Source: CAZJAH01 sp964544155 (GTDB lineage Bacteria > Bacteroidota > Ignavibacteria > Kapaibacteriales > UBA2268). From it: a DNA stretch of 64,000 bases. Below, one piece after another: positions 32,187 to 41,479 of the stretch. The translations under genes and the position numbers were made by a program. The stretch covers positions 1-64,000 of the forward strand of contig CAZJAH010000001.1 in assembly GCA_964544155.1 (NCBI GenBank), read 5' to 3'. Every line of letters starts with the position of its first letter. The first letter of the stretch is position 1. Below the pieces are notes generated by a model. It saw only the letters and a program-made list of their open reading frames with translations, searched no databases and was not told where the DNA came from.

Positions 32187-34664
32187 ATGAACAAGCTTGC
32201 TAAAATACCGTTTTTTCTTATACTTTTTTTTGTTCTCGCTGCGGCATTCATAATATTTGCCTATAATCTTGCAGAGATTTCCATTAACGAAAATTTCGAA
32301 GAAATCAGCTCGGAAGATGTGAGCGGAGAAACAAGGGTATTCAGGGATCATTACGGCTTACCTTTTATAAAAAGCAATAACGAAGCAGACGCTTATTTTT
32401 CTCTTGGTTATATCCATGCTAAGGACAGGCTGTGGCAGATGGACATTCTTCGAAGAATTGCTTACGGGGAATTATCCGAAATAATCGGGAAAGAAACAGT
32501 TAAAGCAGATAAATTTTTAAGATGTTTCGATATTAAATCTGTTTCGAAAGACATTTTCAATTCTTTAAACACAAAAGAGAAAAAACTTCTCCGGACCTAT
32601 TCCGCCGGCATTAATACATTTATTGAAAAAAACAGTGGAAGGCTGTCGTTTGAATTTGGGGCATTAGATTATTACCCTGAAGCATGGAGGCCGGAGGATT
32701 GTATAGCGCTCGGCAAGCTGATTGCTTTCGAGATGTCTCTCGGTATATGGATAGACGCCGCTTTTGGCGATATTGCTAACCAGTTGGGGCCTGAGATGGC
32801 GCGCAGCCTTATTCCGGGTGTTCATTCCGACATGCCATATATAAAAGATCCCAGGCAGGCCAAAGGGCTGCACGATGATACGCTTTTATCCCGAGACAGT
32901 CGAATACCTGTGGAGACTTTTTTCGATGCCGCGGCTTCAGTAAGAGAGATACTCGGCATTAAAGGCACTTCAATCGGAAGCAATTGCTGGGCTGTCAGCA
33001 GAAGCCTGTACGGAGCTGAAGGCGCCCTGCTTGCTAACGACCCCCACCTGCCCTTTATGTTGCCGCCACACTGGTACCCCGTGCATATTCATAACGGTGA
33101 GGATAATATCATTGGGATGACATTACCCGGAATGCCTTTTGTGATATCAGGAAGAAATGAAAAAATTGCCTGGGGTATAACAAATCTCATGTTAGATGAC
33201 TTCGATTACTTCATTGAAAAAACAGATGATTCCGGTGATTACTACTACTTCGATGGCGAAAAAAAGAAGTTTGAATACATAATTGATACTATAAAAGTTA
33301 AAAACGAGAATGATGAGGTTTATTATTTTAGAAAAAACCATCGGTCTAAAGTAATATCTGATTTTCATCTTTTGGAAAATCCCTCCCTGCTGCTGCAAAT
33401 CCCGGGAGATGATGAGGATAATTTGTTTCAGAATTATGTGCTTACATTTAAATGGACCGGCCACAGAAAAAGCAATGAAATACATAGTTTATATCAGATA
33501 AGCAAAGCTAAGGGCTATCGTGAGTTCAGCAGGGCACTGGACAGCTGGGGAAGCCCCGCTTTGGTATTCCATTATGCAGATTCTAACGGCTTTGTGGCAG
33601 TAAGGCCGGCCGGAATTGTCCCAGAACGCAGGGGCATGGACCCCATGCTTCCCAATCCCGGATGGGATTCACAAATTGACTGGAAGGGATACATTACTTC
33701 GGATAAGCTGGATGGCATGTACAATCCCGAAAAAAAGTATGTGATCAGCGCTAATAACAGAATCGAAAGCAGCGATAATATATACTTCGGAAACTATTGG
33801 GAACCATATTCCAGAGCATTCAGGATTGAGCAGCTGCTTACTTCATCTTATGACCACAATGTAAAAGACGCGCAATATGTGCAAAATGATGTTTTATCAC
33901 CTTATGCATCAGAATTGCTGAAAGAAACAATGCCTGTACTCGAAAAACACCAAAACCTGCTTAAGGGAAATGAGCTCAAAGCATACAGACAGCTAAAAGA
34001 ATGGGATTACATACTCACGCCCGCCAGCAGCACGGCTTCTATTTACTCGGTTTACCTCGAAAACCTTATTTATTCTACGTTTCTTGATGAACTCGGCGAA
34101 AGCCTCTTAAAAAAGTATATGTTTACTTCAAACATTATGTCGCGGAAAATGATGGAACTTCTGAAACAGGGAAAATCAGATTGGTTCGACATAATTACAA
34201 CCGGCGAACGCGAAAACAGGGATTTCATCATATTCGAAAGTTTCAGGAAAGCAGTGAAAAGCCTGGAGCAAACATTCGAGGGAAAAAACATACAGGACTG
34301 GATTTGGGGCGACCTGCATCAACTCAAGCTGGTACACCTGTTTGGAGTGAACGATTTCATGAATGAAACAGTTAATCTCGGCCCTTACCCTATAGGCGGT
34401 GATAACACCACTATAAACAATACCCAGTGGCGCTTCTTTAATCCTTATCAGCCTGTTATCGGGGCTTCCATGCGCCTTATTGCAGACTTAAAGGATACAG
34501 TTATATATGTTAGTATGCCGGGTGGTGTCTCAGGTGACCCTGTACACCCAAATTATTCCAACCAGGTTCAGCTTTGGCTCAACGGCGGGTATATAGAATA
34601 TCCCTTTTCTGCTGAGCCGGGAAACGATTACCGCGAGAGTTTGTTCATTAAACCGGTTGATTAG
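32187..34664 (+). CDS. penicillin acylase-family N-terminal nucleophile hydrolase
   Basis: An 825-residue exported Ntn-hydrolase precursor. An N-terminal membrane/signal segment (about 8-26) leads into the alpha chain (to about 264, with VFRDHYGLPFIKSNNEADAYFSLGYIHAKDRLWQMD, given here only as landmarks at about 51-86). Autocleavage would expose Ser265 in GSNCWAVS as the nucleophile of the beta chain. Family members hydrolyse amides such as beta-lactams, acyl-homoserine lactones or capnine/aculeacin-type lipids; the substrate is not predictable. It overlaps the convergent pgeF gene by 4 bp and follows the SDR gene by 3 bp. Confidence 0.9.
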   Translation: MNKLAKIPFFLILFFVLAAAFIIFAYNLAEISINENFEEISSEDVSGETRVFRDHYGLPFIKSNNEADAYFSLGYIHAKDRLWQMDILRRIAYGELSEIIGKETVKADKFLRCFDIKSVSKDIFNSLNTKEKKLLRTYSAGINTFIEKNSGRLSFEFGALDYYPEAWRPEDCIALGKLIAFEMSLGIWIDAAFGDIANQLGPEMARSLIPGVHSDMPYIKDPRQAKGLHDDTLLSRDSRIPVETFFDAAASVREILGIKGTSIGSNCWAVSRSLYGAEGALLANDPHLPFMLPPHWYPVHIHNGEDNIIGMTLPGMPFVISGRNEKIAWGITNLMLDDFDYFIEKTDDSGDYYYFDGEKKKFEYIIDTIKVKNENDEVYYFRKNHRSKVISDFHLLENPSLLLQIPGDDEDNLFQNYVLTFKWTGHRKSNEIHSLYQISKAKGYREFSRALDSWGSPALVFHYADSNGFVAVRPAGIVPERRGMDPMLPNPGWDSQIDWKGYITSDKLDGMYNPEKKYVISANNRIESSDNIYFGNYWEPYSRAFRIEQLLTSSYDHNVKDAQYVQNDVLSPYASELLKETMPVLEKHQNLLKGNELKAYRQLKEWDYILTPASSTASIYSVYLENLIYSTFLDELGESLLKKYMFTSNIMSRKMMELLKQGKSDWFDIITTGERENRDFIIFESFRKAVKSLEQTFEGKNIQDWIWGDLHQLKLVHLFGVNDFMNETVNLGPYPIGGDNTTINNTQWRFFNPYQPVIGASMRLIADLKDTVIYVSMPGGVSGDPVHPNYSNQVQLWLNGGYIEYPFSAEPGNDYRESLFIKPVD

Positions 34665-35404
34665 GCTTTCATCATAATGTATGCCGCCATGCGTCCCGAT
34701 AAATCCTTATCCCTGCGGTAGGAATGATACTGTTTGTCGCTGATCGTACAACTTGAAGAATACTCAATGTTTTCCTGTTTAATACCGATTTCCTTAAGGC
34801 TGTCGATGATTGTTTCCTTTATATCTAATAAATATTTGCCCTTTTCTTTCCGGATTTTGCCTTTGCTGAATTTTTCGGCTACTTCCGCGCCAACTTCATA
34901 ATTTTCCCCGGAAGCGCAGGCAGACAGGTAAACCAGAATATCCCCGGGATTGCTGCCGAATTCAGTTATCATCATATTAATGCCTTTAGGGCTTATATTG
35001 AGGGCGGTACCCCTCCACCCCGAATGGAAAGCGCCTATTGCTTCATTAACGGGGTCATAAACCAAAACGGCGCAGCAGTCAGCTATAGTGATATTGAGCG
35101 CTATACCTTTTTCATCGGTTATCATTCCGTCGGATTCTTCAATGGGTGAATTCTTATCTACCCTTCTTATTCTGTCTTCATGTACCTGCTTCTGGAATTT
35201 TATGTTATCAACGTCTATTCCAAGGAAATCCGCGAAGTAGGATCTGTGCTTTACAAGTCCGTCGGCATCAAGCAGTTTCGAGGGAAATATTGAAAATCCT
35301 GTTTGAGGAAAAATCTTCTCATTTCTGTGTGTCACGCCGGATAGAATTCTATCTTTTGGAAAAATCTCCGGCCTGTCGGTTTTAAAGGCTTCGTTATGCA
35401 GCAT
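34661..35404 (-). CDS. pgeF: peptidoglycan editing factor/multicopper-like laccase-domain protein PgeF (YfiH)
   Basis: A 247-residue YfiH-family enzyme, also reported as a purine nucleoside phosphorylase/adenosine deaminase. The zinc site residues fit E. coli numbering with an offset of three: His74 in QVH, Cys110 in ADCCAVLVYDP and His127 in GAFHSGWRGT. Length is typical. The ATG at 35404 is preferred to a TTG at 35419. It removes mis-incorporated L-serine from UDP-MurNAc in E. coli. It ends inside the convergent penicillin acylase gene and follows comEC by 110 bp. Confidence 0.88.
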   Translation of the reverse strand: MLHNEAFKTDRPEIFPKDRILSGVTHRNEKIFPQTGFSIFPSKLLDADGLVKHRSYFADFLGIDVDNIKFQKQVHEDRIRRVDKNSPIEESDGMITDEKGIALNITIADCCAVLVYDPVNEAIGAFHSGWRGTALNISPKGINMMITEFGSNPGDILVYLSACASGENYEVGAEVAEKFSKGKIRKEKGKYLLDIKETIIDSLKEIGIKQENIEYSSSCTISDKQYHSYRRDKDLSGRMAAYIMMKA

Positions 35405-35484
35405 AAACAAATTGATCAAAATGTTAAGAATATATTTATAAAAACTGACGTAATGTCTATCATTTCTATTCTAATAATAATTTC

Positions 35485-35522
35485 ATAAGTAGCCTTATGA
35501 AAAATGCCTGAAGGCTACTTAT
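35485..35522. repeat. 12-bp inverted repeat containing the comEC stop codon
   Basis: Arms ATAAGTAGCCTT (35485-35496) and AAGGCTACTTAT (35511-35522) are perfect, with a 14-base loop. The right arm contains the stop codon of comEC (35515-35517). No T tract follows on the minus strand, so this is not a classical terminator. Confidence 0.6.
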
Positions 35523-37368
35523 TATCGATGAGCTGCGGCAGATGATCTTCCGTTCCCAGGATATCTTTTAACCTGATGAGCATATCGAGTGGTATTTCGA
35601 ATGTTGAGATTTTTCTTTCATTTTTGATTTTATCGGCCAGGTTAATACCGGTGTTGCCGTTAATGCCGAGAAGCAGCTTGCCGGGTTGATTTTTTATATA
35701 TTCCTCCATGCCGACATCTCTTAGCGGATATAATGAAGGCCGCCTGTCGGAGATCAGGAATACCGTCCGGTCATAGCCATCCTTGATCTCTATGGCTGTG
35801 AACTGCTCACGCGGAAATATCTTTATTTCCCCCTCAGGCTTATCACTCAAATTAATAAATAATATAAATAACGCTGCCGTATAGCCTAATCTGATAACAA
35901 ATGCCTTTATACTTTTCGAATAAATGAAGATAAGTATAAGCGCCGAAATTATCATGGATAGCAGGAAAGCCTCATCACCCCGGTAAAAGCTATTCTCTAC
36001 GTGTATGAAAAGTGAATTGATTTCAATTCCAAGCTTAAGCAAAAATTCGGCGCTAAGCGCGAATAACTTTCCTATAGCGGGGATAAATGAAAAAACAAGC
36101 GCGGGCAGGCTGAAAATAAGCGCCATACTGAATAATGGCACCGCGGCTAAGTTCACTATGGGTGAAACAAATGATACTATACCGAAATACAGGGCTGCCA
36201 GGGGCACGGCAATAATCGACACAGCCAAATTCAAGGCTAAGAGATTTACCACCGGCGCAGGAATGTATTTATTCAGGCGGGAAATTCTATTGCTGATCAG
36301 TTCATAAAAAACGGCAATCCCTCCCACGGCCGCAAATGAAAGCTGAAATCCGGCGGAAAACATCACATTCGGATCGCCTAATAACATTATCACTGCAGCC
36401 AGAGCGACAATATTCAGAGGATGAGGCTTTCTTTCGAGAAGCAGTGAAAATTTATAGAGGGCTATCATGATCGCTGCTCTCAGAGCGGAAGGCTGCATTC
36501 CTGTCAGTGATACTACAATAGCCAGCGCCAGCAAGAAAGCAATAAAAGCGGGCACTCTGCCCGGAATATAAATTGTTAATATATGGATCAGTAAAGCAAT
36601 TATCCCTATATGCAGGCCACTGATGGCCAGAAAGTGCGCCGTGCCTGAGTTTTGGAATAATTCATAAATCCCGGGATCGATGTCAGAGCGGTCACCGCTT
36701 GTCATTGCAGTAAATATAGCTGCCAGGTTTTCATCATAGTATTCATTATTAATTTTTTTGATCATCTTCCTTATGCTATAAACAATATTTTCGAATGTGC
36801 CGGGGCTGCCTGTTACCGCCAGGTCATTTGGTTTGCAGACAGCCACCCATTGTGAATTGAAAGAGCTCAAATAGAGCTGTTCGTTGAACTCTCCGGGCAA
36901 ATTGGGCTTGCGGGCAAATCTTACCCTGGCATCAGCAAAAATCGCCGTACCCGGCGCTAAAGCACTATCGCAAAAGCAGGTCAGCAATATTGTCTGCCCC
37001 TTAAATGATGGCAGCAGCCTTGTATCTATCTTTGCGTCTGTGATCAGATAGCGGCTGTAACCGTCCGCTTCCTTAAGGATTCTGTCTACTTTACCGCTTA
37101 TGAGCGCATACTGCGGGCCCGTTATCTTATCCGGCAGAGGGAGCTTATCAGATACGGATTTAAATGAAAGCAATAATCCTATTGCCAATCCCAGGAATAT
37201 ATAAGTGAAAAGGCCGCGTTTAAGGATCAGAAAAGCAATTCCGGCTATCAGCATTAATATGGAAAGTACAAGTATTGCCGTGGCGGATTCAATTAAGTAT
37301 CCGCTGAAAATACCGGCCAATATAAGGGCCAGCAGCTTTAACGCGGGCAGTTTGGATATGCTTATCAT
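35515..37368 (-). CDS. comEC: ComEC/Rec2-like DNA-uptake membrane protein, lacking the metallo-beta-lactamase domain
   Basis: A 617-residue polytopic membrane protein. Two or three N-terminal helices (about 8-68) precede an OB-like soluble part (about 80-170), then the Competence domain (about 205-490) with NSGTAHFLAISGLHIGIIALL and TGMQPSALRAAIMI as its diagnostic region. Full-length ComEC of other phyla ends with an HxHxDH metallo-beta-lactamase-like nuclease; here the last 110 residues hold no such motif, only DGYDRTVFLISDRRPSLYPL and a short tail. That fits the shorter form common in Bacteroidota. It would carry single-stranded DNA across the inner membrane in transformation. Other competence genes are not in the window. 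Confidence 0.85.
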   Translation of the reverse strand: MISISKLPALKLLALILAGIFSGYLIESATAILVLSILMLIAGIAFLILKRGLFTYIFLGLAIGLLLSFKSVSDKLPLPDKITGPQYALISGKVDRILKEADGYSRYLITDAKIDTRLLPSFKGQTILLTCFCDSALAPGTAIFADARVRFARKPNLPGEFNEQLYLSSFNSQWVAVCKPNDLAVTGSPGTFENIVYSIRKMIKKINNEYYDENLAAIFTAMTSGDRSDIDPGIYELFQNSGTAHFLAISGLHIGIIALLIHILTIYIPGRVPAFIAFLLALAIVVSLTGMQPSALRAAIMIALYKFSLLLERKPHPLNIVALAAVIMLLGDPNVMFSAGFQLSFAAVGGIAVFYELISNRISRLNKYIPAPVVNLLALNLAVSIIAVPLAALYFGIVSFVSPIVNLAAVPLFSMALIFSLPALVFSFIPAIGKLFALSAEFLLKLGIEINSLFIHVENSFYRGDEAFLLSMIISALILIFIYSKSIKAFVIRLGYTAALFILFINLSDKPEGEIKIFPREQFTAIEIKDGYDRTVFLISDRRPSLYPLRDVGMEEYIKNQPGKLLLGINGNTGINLADKIKNERKISTFEIPLDMLIRLKDILGTEDHLPQLIDNK

Positions 37369-37605
37369 GCTAAAGATATGTTGTATATTATTATTCTATT
37401 CAAAATACAAAAATATCGCGAAATATAGTAGCAATCCTAAATCATTGGCGTAAAATTAATTGCAATTGAATATTTAGACCGGCTAATATAATTTTTAAGC
37501 CTTGTTTAACTTTTTTACAATTATTTTGATAAATATCAGTCTAATCTGCCGAATGAATTTTCATTTTTTATTTTCCATTTAAATCAAAACAAGGAGTAAT
37601 TAGAA

Positions 37606-38265
37606 ATGGAACATATGGAAACAACAAGCATACCAATGATAGGCGATAAAATGCCTGAAATGAAAGTTAGAACGACTCTCGGCGAGATCAATATACCTAA
37701 AGATTATGAAGGTAAATGGTTTATACTTTTCAGCCATCCTGCTGATTTTACACCTGTTTGTACAACAGAATTCGTAGCCTTCCAAAAAAGGTATGATGAA
37801 TTCAAAAAACTCAATACCGAGCTCATAGGCCTAAGTATCGATCAGATATTCTCACATATCAAATGGGTGGACTGGATAAAAGAAAACTTGGATATCGAGA
37901 TTGAATTTCCCGTGATAGCCGATGACGGTGAATTTGCCAAAAAGCTTGGCCTTATTCATCCCGTTAAAGGAAATAACACTGTACGCGGCGTATTTATAGT
38001 TGATCCGAAGGGCGTACTAAGGTCTGTGCTTTATTATCCTCAGGAATTAGGACGTAACTTTGATGAATTCCTCAGGATGATCAAAGGGTTCCAGGTATCT
38101 GATGCTGAAAAAGTAGCTATGCCCGCGAACTGGCCTAATAATGAACTCATAGGCGATAAAGTTATCGTTCCCCCGGCAACTGATATCAAAGCTGCTAGAT
38201 TCAAACAAGAGAGGTATGATAACTACGACTGGTGGTTCTGCTACAAGGACATGGAAAAGAAATAA
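37606..38265 (+). CDS. peroxiredoxin, Prx6/thermophile TPx type
   Basis: A 219-residue peroxiredoxin of the AhpC/TSA superfamily that reduces H2O2 and organic hydroperoxides. The peroxidatic Cys52 is in DFTPVCTTEF; the sequence PVIADDGEFAKKLG and GVFIVDPKGVLRSVLYYPQELGRN are typical of the archaeal/Prx6-like group. A second Cys at 212 in WWFCYKD near the end may resolve it. AAGGAG precedes the ATG with good spacing. It is isolated, behind a 237-bp divergent promoter region, and ends at a strong terminator, consistent with independent, stress-regulated expression. Confidence 0.93.
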   Translation: MEHMETTSIPMIGDKMPEMKVRTTLGEINIPKDYEGKWFILFSHPADFTPVCTTEFVAFQKRYDEFKKLNTELIGLSIDQIFSHIKWVDWIKENLDIEIEFPVIADDGEFAKKLGLIHPVKGNNTVRGVFIVDPKGVLRSVLYYPQELGRNFDEFLRMIKGFQVSDAEKVAMPANWPNNELIGDKVIVPPATDIKAARFKQERYDNYDWWFCYKDMEKK

Positions 38266-38291
38266 TTAAGCATATAAATAATAGCTTATCC

Positions 38292-38325
38292 CCCGGCAGT
38301 TTTAAATGACTGCCGGGATTTTTTT
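38292..38325 (+). terminator. intrinsic terminator of the peroxiredoxin gene
   Basis: Arms CCCGGCAGT (38292-38300) and ACTGCCGGG (38309-38317) with an 8-base loop, followed by ATTTTTTTTA. Confidence 0.9.
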
Positions 38326-38417
38326 TATTAAGGAATGATTTATTTATTAAACTTTATCAAAATTCTTAAATTTGTTATTCTGTAAAAATTAATAAAAATT
38401 ATAATACCGGTGAATAA

Positions 38418-40250
38418 ATGTGCGGAATAGTAGGATATTTAGGCGACAGGGAAGTATCACAAGTATTACTGAACGGGCTCAAAAGAATGGAATACCGGGG
38501 ATATGATTCCGCCGGGATGTCATTTTTTGAAAAGGGCATCATTTCAACTATAAAAAAACAAGGCAAAGTTTCCGAATTAGAGAAAATGATACAACATGAT
38601 AACATTACATCTAAAGCAGGAATAGCTCATACACGCTGGGCGACTCACGGATACCCAAATGACCTTAACGCTCACCCCCACCTGGATAATTCCGGCAGGA
38701 TAGCCATTGTGCATAACGGTATTATTGAGAATTACATTCCGCTAAAGCAGAAACTCCTGCAAAGTGGATATAGTTTCGAATCAGATACCGATTCAGAAGT
38801 TCTGGCGGTTTTTATCGGCGCGCTTTATGATAAAACCGGCGACCTGGAATCCTCCGTAAGGCTGGCGCTATCGGAAATTAACGGCACATTCGGCATACTG
38901 GTATTATCTAGTGAGTATCCCGATAAGCTGATAGCCGCCCGGCGCGGAAGCCCCATGGTGCTGGGTATAGGTGATGAGGAATTCATTGTTGCCTCAGATG
39001 CCGCCGCGATCATTCAGTACACAAAGCAGGTTATATACCTTGAAGATAACGAAATGGCTATTATCGGAAGGGATGATTTCATCACAAAAACTATTGACAA
39101 TGAAAAAACCAGAAGCATAATACATGAAATTGAATTTGACCTCGAGCAGATAGAAAAGGGCGGCTTCGAACACTTTATGCTGAAAGAAATTTTCGAGCAG
39201 CCCGAAACCATTCAGGACGCATTCCGGGGAAGGCTGCTGGAAGATGAGGGTAACGTTAAGCTCGGAGGGCTTAGAAATGTTCTGGATAAGCTCAGGGACG
39301 CCAACAGAATAATCATCACTGCCTGCGGTACTTCATGGCATGCCGGCCTGGTCGGCGAATACATGATCGAGCATCTGACCAATATTCCCGTAGAAGTAGA
39401 GTATGCCTCTGAATTCAGATACAGAAATCCTGTAATTACAAAAGAAGACGTTGTGTTAGCGATAAGCCAAAGCGGTGAAACTGCCGATACACTGGCAGCC
39501 GTGAAGGAAGCCAAGCGCAAAGGCGCCACTGTTTTGGGTATAGTGAATGTGGTGGGCAGCAGCATAGCCCGCGAAACCGAATCGGGAATTTATATACATG
39601 CCGGCCCTGAGATTGGTGTAGCGTCTACAAAGGCTTTCACCTCGCAGCTCGCCGTGCTGACTCTTGTTGCTTTACTCACAGGCAGAATGAGGAATCTCTC
39701 ACACGCAGACGGCAAAAAGCTTGCTCATGAATTAATTCAGATACCGGATAAGATAAGAGATATTCTAACGCAATCTGAAAAGATCAGGAAAATCGCCAAA
39801 GAATATGCTAAGGTTAAGAACTGCCTTTATCTCGGAAGGGGATATAACTTCCCGGTAGCGCTTGAAGGGGCGCTTAAACTGAAGGAAATATCATACATTC
39901 ACGCGGAAGGCTACCCCGCCGCGGAAATGAAGCACGGGCCTATCGCGCTTATAGATGAAAATATGCCTGTGGTATTTATTGCTATGAAGGACGAGATCTA
40001 TGATAAAGTGCTATCTAACATCGAAGAAGTAAGGGCTCGCAAAGGTAAAGTTATTGCGATAGCAAGCGAGGGAGATGAATATATTTATCAGTTTGCCAAC
40101 CATGTAATTCATGTACCGGAAACTATTCCCATGCTGTCCCCCATTCTTACGGTTATACCGCTGCAGCTGCTGGCTTACTACACGGCTGTGGAACTGGGGT
40201 GCAATGTGGATCAGCCAAGGAACCTGGCAAAAAGCGTAACTGTGGAATAA
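38418..40250 (+). CDS. glmS: glutamine-fructose-6-phosphate aminotransferase
   Basis: A 610-residue GlmS that makes glucosamine-6-phosphate from fructose-6-phosphate and glutamine for peptidoglycan and LPS. The glutaminase domain (2-240) starts with the exposed nucleophile Cys2 (MCGIVGYLGDR) and has the typical RWATHG and HNGIIEN motifs. Two SIS domains (about 285-450 and 455-605) have SQSGETADTLAA and the C-terminus DQPRNLAKSVTVE. Full length. It stands alone with a 92-bp upstream region; no ribozyme-like leader is present. Confidence 0.97.
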   Translation: MCGIVGYLGDREVSQVLLNGLKRMEYRGYDSAGMSFFEKGIISTIKKQGKVSELEKMIQHDNITSKAGIAHTRWATHGYPNDLNAHPHLDNSGRIAIVHNGIIENYIPLKQKLLQSGYSFESDTDSEVLAVFIGALYDKTGDLESSVRLALSEINGTFGILVLSSEYPDKLIAARRGSPMVLGIGDEEFIVASDAAAIIQYTKQVIYLEDNEMAIIGRDDFITKTIDNEKTRSIIHEIEFDLEQIEKGGFEHFMLKEIFEQPETIQDAFRGRLLEDEGNVKLGGLRNVLDKLRDANRIIITACGTSWHAGLVGEYMIEHLTNIPVEVEYASEFRYRNPVITKEDVVLAISQSGETADTLAAVKEAKRKGATVLGIVNVVGSSIARETESGIYIHAGPEIGVASTKAFTSQLAVLTLVALLTGRMRNLSHADGKKLAHELIQIPDKIRDILTQSEKIRKIAKEYAKVKNCLYLGRGYNFPVALEGALKLKEISYIHAEGYPAAEMKHGPIALIDENMPVVFIAMKDEIYDKVLSNIEEVRARKGKVIAIASEGDEYIYQFANHVIHVPETIPMLSPILTVIPLQLLAYYTAVELGCNVDQPRNLAKSVTVE

Positions 40251-40265
40251 TAATTATAAAATAAA

Positions 40266-40307
40266 CCACAGCGGACGGGAGTTTTTTAATGCATGATTCC
40301 GCTGTGG
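40266..40307 (-). terminator. hairpin at the end of the sigma-factor operon
   Basis: Arms CCACAGCGGA (40266-40275) and TCCGCTGTGG (40298-40307) are perfect, with a 22-base loop. The minus strand continues as TTTATTTTAT, so it more likely terminates the minus-strand operon than glmS. The long loop lowers confidence. Confidence 0.55.
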
Positions 40308-40332
40308 CCTATCTAATTGGAAACCGGATAAC

Positions 40333-40824
40333 TTATCTGCCTCTCAGAGGCTTGCCGTCCCTCCTGTCTCTGCTTTTTTCCCACAGCATCCGCTTTAATT
40401 CGCGGTCGAACACCTTTTCGAAAACCGTGTATTTAGCAAAACCTTCCTCGCCCAATAGCTCAAGGAATGCTTCATGCCTCTCTTTAAGCAGGTCATCCAA
40501 TTTCTTTCTATATTCTACGATCTTTGACGCGTTTTTTTTAAGCGCTTTGTCATTTTTATCAGTCATGTTTGAAATTCTGCTCTCGCGGATCAAATCTTCC
40601 AGCTTATCTTCCAGTTCCATGGTTCGATCTTCATAATCATTGAAAAGAAGCAGGAATTTATCTGCTTTTTCCCTTTCCATATCCATGAAATCAAGCATTT
40701 TCACTTTTTTGATCTGCATCAGGTTCTCCATGATCCTATCTCTTGGAGGTACAGCATTACTTACCTCTGGCAAAAGAAAGAGTACTATCAGAAAACAGCT
40801 TATATTAACTATCGATCTGTACAT
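40333..40824 (-). CDS. periplasmic Spy/CpxP-like helical protein
   Basis: A 163-residue exported protein: signal peptide (about 1-23) then an all-helical charged region (about 35-150) rich in Glu/Lys/Arg/Met with MLDFMDMEREKADKFLLLFNDYEDR. Such proteins with long amphipathic helices resemble Spy/CpxP/CnrX-type periplasmic sensors/chaperones; the LTxxQ motif itself is not seen. It overlaps the anti-sigma gene by 20 bp, so in this operon it may report envelope stress or metal to the anti-sigma factor. This linkage is inference. Confidence 0.6.
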   Translation of the reverse strand: MYRSIVNISCFLIVLFLLPEVSNAVPPRDRIMENLMQIKKVKMLDFMDMEREKADKFLLLFNDYEDRTMELEDKLEDLIRESRISNMTDKNDKALKKNASKIVEYRKKLDDLLKERHEAFLELLGEEGFAKYTVFEKVFDRELKRMLWEKSRDRRDGKPLRGR

Positions 40825-41479
40825 TTTGTGCTACCTCTATAATAATTTCCAGGTTATTTTCTTCAAATTCATTAATGATTGTTTCGAGTTTAATTTCATT
40901 TAGCAGATTCTTAATGTCCTCATCGGCATTATCTTCGGCCAAAATATTCATTTCTGCCAAATAGATATCTTCTGTATCAGGGGCAAGGAGGCTTGCTTCC
41001 GGCAGGCCGCTTTCATCGATTATAACCGGCAGTTCGTTATATGCTGTTTCCGGTGGTATAAGAGAATTTATCATTACAATTTCAGTTTCGCTAAATAATT
41101 CTGTTTGAACTTCGGCTGATTGTGCCGGCATATCATCATTTTTGAAATAAGTGATGAAAACGATTGCCACAACAAATAGCAGCGCGGCGCCGGGCATAAC
41201 CAGGCGGTATAGAGGGCCGGCAGACATTCCCTTTTTTCTTTTTGAGAGTTTTTCCTTTACTTTTAGGTTTAGGTTACGTGTGCGCCTCGAAGTATCATTA
41301 TCAATTTCCAATCGGTCGATCTTTGAGAATACTTCGCCGGCATCATGGGTTTCCTTAAGTATATCGGGATATTTATTCAGGTTTGCTTCAAATGCTTCGC
41401 TTTCTTCTGCATTTAGCGATCCGAAGATATAATCGGGAAGCATTTCCTGCATTTCTCTATGGCTTAGTTCTCTGTTCAT
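40805..41479 (-). CDS. membrane anti-sigma factor without zinc-finger motif
   Basis: A 224-residue probable anti-sigma factor. The N-terminal cytoplasmic part (about 1-95) looks like the helical ASD domain (MQEMLPDYIFGSLNAEESEAFEANLNKYPDI), but the HxxxCxxC zinc ligands of the ZAS group are missing. One membrane helix (about 93-112) is followed by an acidic periplasmic domain (about 115-224). Its start overlaps the sigma gene stop by 4 bp, which fits a sigma/anti-sigma pair. It would hold the ECF sigma factor inactive at the membrane until a signal from the periplasm releases it. Confidence 0.75.
   Translation of the reverse strand: MNRELSHREMQEMLPDYIFGSLNAEESEAFEANLNKYPDILKETHDAGEVFSKIDRLEIDNDTSRRTRNLNLKVKEKLSKRKKGMSAGPLYRLVMPGAALLFVVAIVFITYFKNDDMPAQSAEVQTELFSETEIVMINSLIPPETAYNELPVIIDESGLPEASLLAPDTEDIYLAEMNILAEDNADEDIKNLLNEIKLETIINEFEENNLEIIIEVAQNVQIDS

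Noticed and set aside
38328..38417. glmS ribozyme upstream of glmS
   Set aside because: The leader is about 90 bp and A+T-rich with no ribozyme core; such ribozymes are mostly in Firmicutes.
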